Positions 1 to 7,107 of a stretch of 64,000 nucleotides of DNA are shown piece by piece. Each line of letters begins with the position of its first letter. Position 1 is the stretch's first letter. The stretch is from Sphingomonas yabuuchiae (GTDB lineage Bacteria > Pseudomonadota > Alphaproteobacteria > Sphingomonadales > Sphingomonadaceae). Both the position numbers and the translations under genes were made by a program. Where the stretch lies: NCBI RefSeq assembly GCF_014199595.1, contig NZ_JACHNX010000017.1, positions 1-64,000 of the forward strand. The letters are read 5' to 3'. The notes under the pieces are model-generated. The model ran no database searches. It was not told the DNA's origin and was given only the letters and a program-made list of their open reading frames with translations.

Positions 1-2
1 GC

Positions 3-368
3 GAGAGCGCCTACAGCTGGCAGATGCAGCCGGATGTGCAGCAGCTGCGGGCCGAGGGTCGGGCGCCCTCCTTCGGGGCGTGGTGCATGATCCTGCTGTG
101 CCGCCTGTCGATCGAGCGGCACCGGTCCAGCGACGACTGGACGCCCGAGCGGTCCGACGCAGTGCATAGCCGTCTCGAGCCGCGACTGGATGCCCACGGG
201 GAACCGCCGCCGCCGTTCGCGCAATGCTGGATCCGCGCCCAGGCTGACACACACCAGCACTTCGCGCGCAAGGGCGAGACCCAGGCAAAGCGCGTGGATG
301 CAACCGCATGGCTCGACGCTCTTAGGGCGCTCTGGCGGCGATATGTTCCTGAGGAGGGAAGGGGATAA
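3..368 (+). CDS. Hypothetical protein of integrated element, 5' end outside window
   Basis: The frame is open from the left edge to a TAA at 366-368, so the start may lie outside the window; the first in-window ATG is at 24. The visible part is about 120 residues, rich in Arg, Trp and His, with no signal peptide or membrane segment. I do not recognise the family. Its stop overlaps the ATG of the next gene (TAATG), so it is probably translated with the downstream helix-turn-helix gene and integrase. That context suggests an accessory gene of a small integrative element, with no further hint of function. Confidence 0.5.
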   Translation, partial: ESAYSWQMQPDVQQLRAEGRAPSFGAWCMILLCRLSIERHRSSDDWTPERSDAVHSRLEPRLDAHGEPPPPFAQCWIRAQADTHQHFARKGETQAKRVDATAWLDALRALWRRYVPEEGRG

Positions 369-646
369 TGGAACAGACCCCTATCATACCGTTTCGCGCG
401 CGCTGGGGACGACTGCTGTCCGCCGCAGACGCCGCCGAATATCTGGGCATCAGCCCGACGACGCTCAAGACGCTCGGCATCCAGGCGAAGAGCATCGGTC
501 GCCGAGTCATGTGGGATCGCGTCGACCTCGACCGATTCGTCGATCGAATGACCGACCAGCCGATCCCCGCCGCCGAGCAGGGCAAGGAACAAGACGACGA
601 GGAAGCCCGCTTTTTCGAGAGAAGGCGCGCACGTGGCCGGAACTGA
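368..646 (+). CDS. Small helix-turn-helix DNA-binding protein (AlpA/excisionase-like)
   Basis: This is a 92-residue protein whose residues about 17-60 (LSAADAAEYLGISPTTLKTL, then a GRRVMWDRVDLDRFVDR stretch) match the MerR-like helix-turn-helix plus wing typical of AlpA/excisionase proteins, with the usual R-x-x-W-x-x-x-D-L-D-x-F ending. Such proteins bend DNA at attachment sites or activate integrase and excision genes. The start ATG at 368 overlaps the preceding stop by one base, and the 3' end overlaps the integrase start by 14 nt, which fits a coupled excision module. The role as recombination directionality factor is inferred from position; a plain transcriptional regulator is the alternative. 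Confidence 0.7.
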   Translation: MEQTPIIPFRARWGRLLSAADAAEYLGISPTTLKTLGIQAKSIGRRVMWDRVDLDRFVDRMTDQPIPAAEQGKEQDDEEARFFERRRARGRN

Positions 647-1676
647 CCTCAAATACACCTATCTGTCGAAAGGTACCTATTGGCGGTTCCGGCACAAGCT
701 GACGGGCGATCTGCCATTGCCGCATGACCCGGCGCTTCATTGGTCGGAGCAGCCCAGCCGCTCGGGGTTCATGGAGCGCTATGCCGAATTGCTCGCCGTC
801 GTTGAGGCGCGCGGGGCCAAAAAGCCGGTCGCGCGGAGCAGTTTCGAGTGGTTGGTCGGCCAGTATCGCCGTAGCCCCGAGTTCCGCGGCCTCGCTGACG
901 CAACGCAGCTGGATTATGGGCGGACGCTCGATCTGATCGTCGAGGAACTGGGCGACGTGCGTTATGCCGCCGCGACCCGCAACATGCTAAAGGCTGTGCG
1001 CGACGACCATGCCCAGACCGTCCGCAAGGCCCACAAGATCAAGCAGATGCTGTCGCGCCTCTACAGCTGGGCGGACGAAAATGACCATGTCCCGGCCGGT
1101 TTCAATCCCGCCAAGGGGATCAAGCGCCTGAAGCGGAAGGGCGGGGATAAGGAGATCGTGGTCTGGTCCGATGCCGAGGTCGAGCACTTCCTGCGCGGCG
1201 CGCCCCCGCACCTGGTCACGCCCGTGCTGGTCGCGCTCTATACAGGCCAGCGGCGCGAGGACGTCGTGAAGATGACCTGGCAGCAATTCCAGGGCGATAT
1301 CATCCGAGTGAGGCAGTCGAAGACGACCGCGCTGCTCGACATCGCCTGCCATGGCGCCCTGCGGAAGCATCTCGACGCACTGCCCAGGCGAGGCGTGGTC
1401 ATCTGCACGACCGAGGCGGGCAAGGCATTCACGCCCAATGGCCTGTCGGGCGCGATCCGCCGCCGGGTCGAAGGCATCGATGCCATGCCCAATAATCGAT
1501 CGATGCACGGGCTTCGCTATGCGGCCGGTTCACGGATGGAGGAGGCGGGTTGCACCGTCGCTGAGATCGAGAGCGTGCTCGGTCACCAGACCTTCAAGAT
1601 GGCTTTGAAATATGCCTCGCAGCGCCTGCGCGCCGCCGCCGCGATGGCGAAAATGGAGGCTGCCGAATCGGCCTGA
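633..1676 (+). CDS. Tyrosine-type site-specific integrase
   Basis: This 347-residue recombinase begins at a GTG inside the end of the upstream gene. The core-binding domain spans about residues 68-155 and the catalytic domain about 175-335. The catalytic set is complete: Arg207 (TGQR), Lys230 (RQSK), His292 and Arg295 (HGLR), His318 (LGH) and Tyr327 (KYAS). It should catalyse integration and excision of the element to the left, using an attachment site next to it. The expected site is occupied by a partial tRNA-Cys 120 nt downstream. Nothing in the frame suggests that the enzyme is inactive. Confidence 0.93.
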   Translation: MAGTDLKYTYLSKGTYWRFRHKLTGDLPLPHDPALHWSEQPSRSGFMERYAELLAVVEARGAKKPVARSSFEWLVGQYRRSPEFRGLADATQLDYGRTLDLIVEELGDVRYAAATRNMLKAVRDDHAQTVRKAHKIKQMLSRLYSWADENDHVPAGFNPAKGIKRLKRKGGDKEIVVWSDAEVEHFLRGAPPHLVTPVLVALYTGQRREDVVKMTWQQFQGDIIRVRQSKTTALLDIACHGALRKHLDALPRRGVVICTTEAGKAFTPNGLSGAIRRRVEGIDAMPNNRSMHGLRYAAGSRMEEAGCTVAEIESVLGHQTFKMALKYASQRLRAAAAMAKMEAAESA

Positions 1677-1794
1677 CGCGGGACCGAAAAAGTCCTGTGC
1701 GGAGTACGCACAGGCACCGCTAACTCTATGATATCTGGTGATAGGAACAGAGCGAGAAATCTGCGAACAATCGGCCTAAAAGCTGGCCTGTGTC

Positions 1795-1835
1795 AGGATT
1801 TGCAGTCCTCTGCGTCACCACTCCGCCATCGCGCC
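1795..1835 (-). pseudogene. 5' half of tRNA-Cys(GCA), truncated
   Basis: Read on the minus strand from 1835, the bases match a tRNA-Cys: acceptor strand GGCGCGA, a D arm (GCG...CGC), and an anticodon arm with loop CTGCAAA (anticodon GCA) closed by AGGA/TCCT. After TCCT the homology stops. No TTCGA T-loop and no TCGCGCC acceptor 3' strand follow toward 1740. The break falls at the 3' side of the anticodon stem, a known crossover region for tyrosine integrases, and the integrase gene lies on the broken side. It is most likely an attachment-site product, with the functional tRNA-Cys elsewhere. Confidence 0.72.
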
Positions 1836-1942
1836 TCGATGCGTGGGAGGCGGGCATGTGTGCGGTTTTTCCCGCGGCGTCAACAGGGGAGTGTCGTCGC
1901 ATCGAAAAAGTCGTGCGATTTTCCGAAGCGGATATGCGGACG

Positions 1943-2152
1943 TTATCGAACGGCTGCTTCGGCCACGGCGATCGTCGCGGCCCGGCCACGTCGGCGTTCC
2001 ATATTCTGCGCGGGCGATGCGCCCTGACCGAATGACCGTTCGGTACCAGCCTGGGGTTTGAAGCGCTTCTCCATATAGCCCGCAGCAACGGAGCTACCCA
2101 GAACGGCGCAGCCGATGGCGCCCACGCCGATAAGCCCTAAGCTCCGCTTCAT
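1943..2152 (-). CDS. Small single-span membrane or exported protein, unknown
   Basis: This is a 69-residue ORF starting MKRSLGLIGVGAIGCAVL. The N-terminal 25 residues form one hydrophobic segment after two basic residues, and the remainder is basic and soluble. A good ribosome binding site (GGAG, 7 nt upstream of ATG 2152) argues that it is real. The GC-x-x-L context is not a clean lipobox. I do not recognise the family. It stands alone between the tRNA-Cys remnant and a divergent methyltransferase gene, at the boundary of integrated and core DNA. A chance ORF cannot be excluded. Confidence 0.45.
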   Translation of the reverse strand: MKRSLGLIGVGAIGCAVLGSSVAAGYMEKRFKPQAGTERSFGQGASPAQNMERRRGRAATIAVAEAAVR

Positions 2153-2377
2153 GTGATTCTCCATGCCGGTGGTTGGTTTAATCCAGCGATACAACTCGGA
2201 CCTTCTAGATAGGCTCCCGCGATATTGTATCCGCAAGGCGCGCTGTTTGGCGTATATTTCCAAACCGGAGACCCGCGCCGCTCAACCGCTTGGCGGAAAT
2301 CGCCCCACGCGATAGAAGCAGCGGGAACCAATTTAGTGTATTGCACAACTAAAACGGCTGTGCGACAGGGTAGGGCG

Positions 2378-3046
2378 ATGATGACAACCAACTTTGATTC
2401 CTCGAATTTCGACGCGATGCGCCATGCGATGGTGGCCAGCCAGCTGCGGACCACGGCGGTCAGCGACCAGCGCGTCGTCGCCGCCATGGCGCGCGTGCCG
2501 CGTGAGGCGTTCGTGCCCGAGGCGCTGCGCCCGGTGGCATATCGCGACGGGACGCTCGACCTGGGGCAGGGGCGCGCGGTCAACCTGCCGATGGCGACCG
2601 GCCGTCTGCTGACCGAGGCGTATCTGGAGGCGGGCGACCGTGTCCTGCTGATCGGCGCCGCGACCGGCTATACCGCCGCGCTGCTGGCCGGGATCGTGAC
2701 CCAGGTTATCGCGGTCGAGGAAAATGCCGATCTGGTCGCGGCCGCGCGCACCGCGCTGGCCGGTGAGACCAAGGTCGAGGTCGTGCAGGGGGCGCTCAAC
2801 GCGGGGCACGCCGCCGCTGCGCCCTATGACGTGCTGGTCATCGACGGTGCGGTCGAGGAACTGCCGACCGCGCTGGTCGAGCAGGTCAAGATCGGCGGCC
2901 GGATCGTCACGGGTCTGGTCGAGAACGGCGTCACGCGTCTGGCCAGCGGTCGCCGGACCGAGGGTGGCCACGGCGTGCGCGCCTTCGCCGATGCCGAATG
3001 CACCATCCTGCCGGGCTTTGCCCGTCCTCGCGCCTTTCAATTCTGA
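2378..3046 (+). CDS. Protein-L-isoaspartate O-methyltransferase family protein
   Basis: This 222-residue protein (from ATG 2378; ATG 2381 has an AGGG five bases upstream and is equally possible) has the PCMT layout: an N-terminal MRHAMVASQLR..V.D.RV..AM..VPRE.FVP segment, then an S-adenosylmethionine-binding motif (VLLIGAATGYTAALLA) near residue 92. PCMT enzymes methylate isoaspartyl residues so that damaged proteins can be repaired. The substrate loop is LPMATGRLL where classical enzymes have a conserved QTISQP-type segment, so the activity may differ from classical Pcm. It lies 6 nt upstream of tolC and is probably cotranscribed with it. Confidence 0.82.
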   Translation: MMTTNFDSSNFDAMRHAMVASQLRTTAVSDQRVVAAMARVPREAFVPEALRPVAYRDGTLDLGQGRAVNLPMATGRLLTEAYLEAGDRVLLIGAATGYTAALLAGIVTQVIAVEENADLVAAARTALAGETKVEVVQGALNAGHAAAAPYDVLVIDGAVEELPTALVEQVKIGGRIVTGLVENGVTRLASGRRTEGGHGVRAFADAECTILPGFARPRAFQF

Positions 3047-3052
3047 GGGACT

Positions 3053-4585
3053 ATGCGCCTGCACCTGACTTCCTCCCTGACCTCCGGCGTTCTGATCGGC
3101 TCGGCCCTGTTGATGGCCGGGTCGGCTTCGGCGGAGACGTTGCGCGAGGCGATGGTGCGGGCGTATCAGAGCAACCCGGCGATCACCGGTCAGCGTGCCG
3201 CCCAGCGCGCGACCGACGAGAATGTGCCGATCGCACGGGCCAGCGGCTTGCCGTCGCTGCAGTCGAACGGCCAGATCATCGACAATATCGTCGTGGCCAA
3301 TAACAACTTCCTCAACCCGGAACGCGTCGGCACGGGGCAGTTGCAATTGTCGGTGCCGCTCTATCAGGGCGGCGCGGTCAAGAATGCGGTGCGCGCGGCC
3401 GAGACGCGGGTCGATGCCGGGCGGGCACAGCTGCGCGGGGTGGAGGCGAACCTCTTCACCAATGTCGTTGCGGCGTACATGAACGTCATCCGCGACGAGG
3501 CGATCGTCAACCTCAACACCCGCAATGTCAATGTGCTGGATACCAATTTGCGCGCCTCGCGCGATCGGTTCCAGGTCGGCGACCTGACCCGCACCGACGT
3601 CGCCCAGTCCGAAGCCCGTCTGGCACAGGCACGCGCGCAGCTTCAGTCGGCGCAGGCGAACCTGATCTCCAGCCGCGAAAACTATGTCAATATCGTCGGC
3701 GTCGCGCCGGTGGGGCTGGAACAGCCGCCCGCGCTGCCGACGCTGCCCGCCTCGCCCAATCAGGCGGTGGCGGTCGCGCTCGACCAGAATCCGCAGCTCA
3801 TCGCCGCACGGCGTTCGGCGGATGCGACCCGCTATGACATCAACGTCGCGCGCGCGAACCGGCTGCCCCGCCTGTCGGCGGTGTCGAGCGGGAATTATTT
3901 CAACTATCTCGGCTCAATCAACGCGCCGCCGGGGGCTGGCAACGTGCCGGGTTCGGGCGTCAATGCGACGGTCGGCGTGCAGATGTCGATGCCGCTGTTC
4001 CAGGGCGGCCGCCCGGCGGCGCAGGTCCGCCAGGCCGAGGCGCTGCGCGGACAGGCGCTGGAGAACGCCACCGGCACCGAGCGACAGGTGGTTGCGCAGG
4101 TCCGCTCCGCCTACGCCGTGTGGCAGTCTTCGCAGGAAGTGATCGCCTCGGCCGAATCGGCGGTGCGCGCCAACTCGCTGTCGCTGGAAGGCGTGCGCGC
4201 CGAGAACAGTGTCGGCACCCGCACCGTGCTCGACATTCTGAACGCCGAGCAGGAATTGCTGAACAGCCAGGTGACGCTGGTGACGGCGCGACGCGACGCC
4301 TATGTTGCGGGCTTCGCGCTGATCGCGGCAATGGGCAATGCCGAGGCGCGCGACCTGGGGCTGGACGGCGGTTCGCTTTATGATCCGGTCGCCAACTACA
4401 AGCGCGTCCGCAACAAGATCAGCGACTGGGGTGGCGATGGCGAGCCCGCACCGGTCGCCAGCACCACCGCCGGAACCCCGGCGCAGACGGCGGCGATCAC
4501 CCGTCCGCTCGACGCCGACGTCAACGCCCCTGTTGACAGAAGCCCCGCATTAACCACAGGTGCGGAGGCACCAAGCCGGCAATAA
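3053..4585 (+). CDS. tolC: TolC family outer membrane channel protein
   Basis: This 510-residue protein has a signal peptide that ends near ASA-ET (residue 27) and two copies of the outer membrane efflux repeat: long helices with the N-x-x-x-x-x-AR and RTxxDxxxAEAxLxxA signatures at about residues 180-210 and 390-430. The protein forms a trimeric beta-barrel and alpha-helical tunnel used by type I secretion and RND/MFS efflux pumps. The proline/threonine-rich tail after about residue 450 is probably periplasmic and disordered. It follows the PCMT-like gene by 6 nt and precedes popZ by 42 nt. It is distinct from the lipoprotein-type channel at 33.8 kb. Confidence 0.93.
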   Translation: MRLHLTSSLTSGVLIGSALLMAGSASAETLREAMVRAYQSNPAITGQRAAQRATDENVPIARASGLPSLQSNGQIIDNIVVANNNFLNPERVGTGQLQLSVPLYQGGAVKNAVRAAETRVDAGRAQLRGVEANLFTNVVAAYMNVIRDEAIVNLNTRNVNVLDTNLRASRDRFQVGDLTRTDVAQSEARLAQARAQLQSAQANLISSRENYVNIVGVAPVGLEQPPALPTLPASPNQAVAVALDQNPQLIAARRSADATRYDINVARANRLPRLSAVSSGNYFNYLGSINAPPGAGNVPGSGVNATVGVQMSMPLFQGGRPAAQVRQAEALRGQALENATGTERQVVAQVRSAYAVWQSSQEVIASAESAVRANSLSLEGVRAENSVGTRTVLDILNAEQELLNSQVTLVTARRDAYVAGFALIAAMGNAEARDLGLDGGSLYDPVANYKRVRNKISDWGGDGEPAPVASTTAGTPAQTAAITRPLDADVNAPVDRSPALTTGAEAPSRQ

Positions 4586-4627
4586 GGCCGGACAGGGGCC
4601 TTGGGGGCAAGAATGGGGTTTGCGGTC

Positions 4628-5194
4628 ATGGGTGATGTCAGCGCAGAGCCGTCGATGGAAGAGATCCTCTCCTCGATCAAACGGATCATTGCCGAAGAGG
4701 GCGAAGTGCCCGCGCGCCAGCGTCGCCAGCCGCGCCCCGTGCCCGCGCCTGCGGTCGAGGATGATTCGCCCGAGGTCCTGGAACTCAGCGATCCCATGCC
4801 GCTGCGCATGAAGGTCGAGGCCGCCGCCGCCCGCGCCGCCGAATCGGCGATGCGCGCCGTCGCGCCCGAACCCGTACCGGCGCCTGCTCCGGCCCCCGAG
4901 CCGGTGGCGCATGTCGCCGCCCCCGCACCCGTCGCCCCGCCGGTCCAGGCCGATCTGGACGACGCGGAAGAGGCGATCGTATCCCCGCGCGTGGCCGAGG
5001 CCAGCCGTGGTTCCCTGGAGGCGCTCAGCCGTATGATGGTCAAGCCCGAACCCACCAGCGACGGCACGCTCGAAGGGCTGGTCCGCGACATGCTGCGCCC
5101 GATGCTGCGCGAGTGGCTCGATACCCATCTGCCCGAGATGGTCGAGGCGATGGTCGCGCGCGAAATCGCCCGGATCACGCGCGAAGGGCGCTGA
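4628..5194 (+). CDS. popZ: PopZ polar organizing protein (DUF2497)
   Basis: The conserved N-terminal helix (EPSMEEILSSIKRIIAEE) and C-terminal oligomerization region (LEGLVRDMLRPMLREWLD, then PEMVEAMVAREIARI) flank a long Pro/Ala/Glu-rich linker, the diagnostic plan of alphaproteobacterial PopZ. PopZ forms a polar condensate that anchors the ParB-bound chromosome origin and cell-cycle kinases. The start is placed at ATG 4628 because the conserved domain begins 6 residues later; ATG 4613 and codons further up would add poorly conserved residues. The length of 188 residues is normal. In related genomes popZ is often close to valS; here a kinase gene separates them. Confidence 0.9.
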   Translation: MGDVSAEPSMEEILSSIKRIIAEEGEVPARQRRQPRPVPAPAVEDDSPEVLELSDPMPLRMKVEAAAARAAESAMRAVAPEPVPAPAPAPEPVAHVAAPAPVAPPVQADLDDAEEAIVSPRVAEASRGSLEALSRMMVKPEPTSDGTLEGLVRDMLRPMLREWLDTHLPEMVEAMVAREIARITREGR

Positions 5195-5267
5195 TCCTGC
5201 CCGCCGGCTTTTCGACCTGCATCAAGATGCAAGCGGAACCGGCGGCACCCGTCCGGGTTCGTTGGGC

Positions 5268-6890
5268 ATGAACCCGACACCCGAGACGCCCGATCTGTCG
5301 AAATCGACGCGCTCGCACGTGTCGTCCCCCCCGATCGCGGATGCGAGCCAGCCGCATTCGGGGCAGTCGGACATCTTCTTCGCCGCCGTGAAGACGACGC
5401 GGATGCCGATGATCGTCACCGATCCCCGGCAGCCCGACAATCCCATCGTCTTCTGCAACGAAGCCTTCAGCTTCATGACCGGCTATTCCGAGGAGGAAAT
5501 CCTCGGCACCAATTGCCGCTTCCTGCAAGGGCCGGAAACCGATCGCGACGTGGTGGCGCAGGTCCGCGCGGCGATCGCGCGGCGCGACGAGATCGCGGTC
5601 GAACTGCTCAACTATCGCAAGAACGGCTCGACCTTCTGGAACGCGCTGTTCGTCTCGCCGGTCTATGACGATGCGGGCGAGCTGGTCTATTTCTTCAGCA
5701 GCCAGCTCGACATCTCGCGCCGCCGCGAGGCCGAGGATGCGTTGCACGAGGCGCAGAAGATGGAGGCGGTCGGCAAGCTGACCGGCGGCATCGCGCACGA
5801 CTTCAACAACCTGCTTCAGGTCATCATCGGCTATGCCGATATCCTCGAGGCGCGGGTCGATCAGGGCGATCGTAGCGGCCGTCGTGCGGTCGAGGCGATC
5901 GCCGCCGCCGCGGCGCGCGGGGCGACGCTGACCCAGCAACTGCTCGCCTTTGCCCGCAAGCAGGAACTGCGCGACCGGCTGCTCAACTTCAACCAGCTGA
6001 TCGAGGATTTCCGCCCGATCCTGAACCGGACGGCGGGCGATGGCGTGGTGATGCGCCAGCGGCTGGAGGAAAATCTCTGGAACTGCCGGATCGACCCGGT
6101 CCAGGCGGAAATGGCGCTGCTCAACATCGTCGGCAACGCGCGCGAGGCGATCGGCCGTCAGTCGGGGCAGGGTGAGATCACCATCTCGACCCGCAACATG
6201 ATCCACTCCGGCGACAGTCCCGAAGGGCCCGCCAATCTGGAGCCCGGCGAATATGTCATGGTGCGCGTCGCCGATGACGGGCCGGGCATCGATCCGCAGA
6301 TCGCCGACAAGATTTTCGACCCCTTCTTCACCACTAAGGAGATGGGGAAGGGTGCCGGGCTGGGCCTCGCCATGGTCTATGGTTTTATGCGCCAGTCGGG
6401 CGGCCTCGCCACGGTCGAGAGCGACGCGGACGGCGCGGCGATCGCGCTCTATTTTCCTCGGGCCGCCGGTGTTACCGAACGCCGCGCCGCACCCGTTCAG
6501 CCTGCCCGCAGTGGCGGGGTCGAGCGCGTCCTGATGGTCGAGGACCAGGATGATGTCGGCGATCTCGGCAAGTCGATGCTTGAGGATCTGGGCTATGACG
6601 TCGTTCTGACCCGCAGCGCGCGCGAAGCGCTCGACCATCTGGCGCAGGACAGCGACTTCGCCTTGCTGTTCACCGATATCCTGATGCCCGGCGGCATGAA
6701 CGGCGTCGCGCTGGCGCAGGTCGTGCGGCGCGACTATCCGCATCTGTCGGTGCTGCTGACCACCGGCTTTGCCGATGAGGCGATCGACGAGGGCGCACGC
6801 TCCTATGAGCTGATCCGCAAGCCCTATCGCCGCGCCGACCTGAACGAGCGGATTCGCGCGGTGCTCGACCGGCCGGGTGCGCGGACCTGA
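5268..6890 (+). CDS. LOV-domain hybrid histidine kinase with receiver domain
   Basis: This 540-residue protein has four parts. A LOV photosensor spans about residues 35-150, with the photoactive Cys83 in GTNCRFLQGPETD. A dimerisation/phosphoacceptor domain has His177 (GGIAHDFNNLL). An HATPase domain spans about 280-395 (N290, DDGPGID, GAGLGLAM). A C-terminal receiver spans about 418-535 with phosphoacceptor Asp470 and Lys518 (RKPY). It has no membrane segment, so it is a soluble blue-light sensor. LOV-kinase-receiver proteins of this plan are known in Pseudomonas syringae and Xanthomonas. No response regulator with an output domain is adjacent. The ATG at 5268 is preferred to the TTG two codons upstream. 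Confidence 0.93.
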   Translation: MNPTPETPDLSKSTRSHVSSPPIADASQPHSGQSDIFFAAVKTTRMPMIVTDPRQPDNPIVFCNEAFSFMTGYSEEEILGTNCRFLQGPETDRDVVAQVRAAIARRDEIAVELLNYRKNGSTFWNALFVSPVYDDAGELVYFFSSQLDISRRREAEDALHEAQKMEAVGKLTGGIAHDFNNLLQVIIGYADILEARVDQGDRSGRRAVEAIAAAAARGATLTQQLLAFARKQELRDRLLNFNQLIEDFRPILNRTAGDGVVMRQRLEENLWNCRIDPVQAEMALLNIVGNAREAIGRQSGQGEITISTRNMIHSGDSPEGPANLEPGEYVMVRVADDGPGIDPQIADKIFDPFFTTKEMGKGAGLGLAMVYGFMRQSGGLATVESDADGAAIALYFPRAAGVTERRAAPVQPARSGGVERVLMVEDQDDVGDLGKSMLEDLGYDVVLTRSAREALDHLAQDSDFALLFTDILMPGGMNGVALAQVVRRDYPHLSVLLTTGFADEAIDEGARSYELIRKPYRRADLNERIRAVLDRPGART

Positions 6891-6910
6891 TATAAGTTCA
6901 CTTAAGCCTA

Positions 6911-7030
6911 TTCCTCCCCTGCAAGGGGAGGGGGACCATGCGAAGCATGGTGGAGGGGTGTCCCCCTCTCGATAGGGTGACACCCCTCCGTCAGGCCTGC
7001 GGCCTGCCACCTCCCCTTGCAGGGGAGGAA
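6911..7030. repeat. Intergenic palindromic repeat, family A copy 1
   Basis: A 21-nt arm beginning TTCCTCCCC at 6911-6931 is matched perfectly in inverse at 7010-7030. Inside are smaller palindromes (CCATGCGAAGCATGG near 6934-6950 and CAGGCCTGCGGCCTG near 6992-7006). Related elements occur at 9786, 18421 and 30954. It fills the gap between the LOV kinase and valS and could terminate transcription or be a REP-like non-autonomous element. Confidence 0.8.
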
Positions 7031-7107
7031 TGGAGCAGGATCGGTCTGATAGGACACGCTCCGGATAGCATCTGGCGTCCGGCGGCGCGGATCATTAAGG
7101 CAGCGGC

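Noticed and set aside
1740..1835. Intact tRNA-Cys
   Set aside because: The 5' half is clear, but no T arm or 3' acceptor strand can be drawn from the following bases, so I call it a fragment.
6911..7030. CRISPR-like array
   Set aside because: The repeats are inverted pairs that occur singly in separate gaps, not direct repeats with regular spacers. No cas gene is present.
7031..7107. T-box leader for valS
   Set aside because: No T-box sequence or specifier hairpin is visible in the short interval, and T-boxes are rare in this class.
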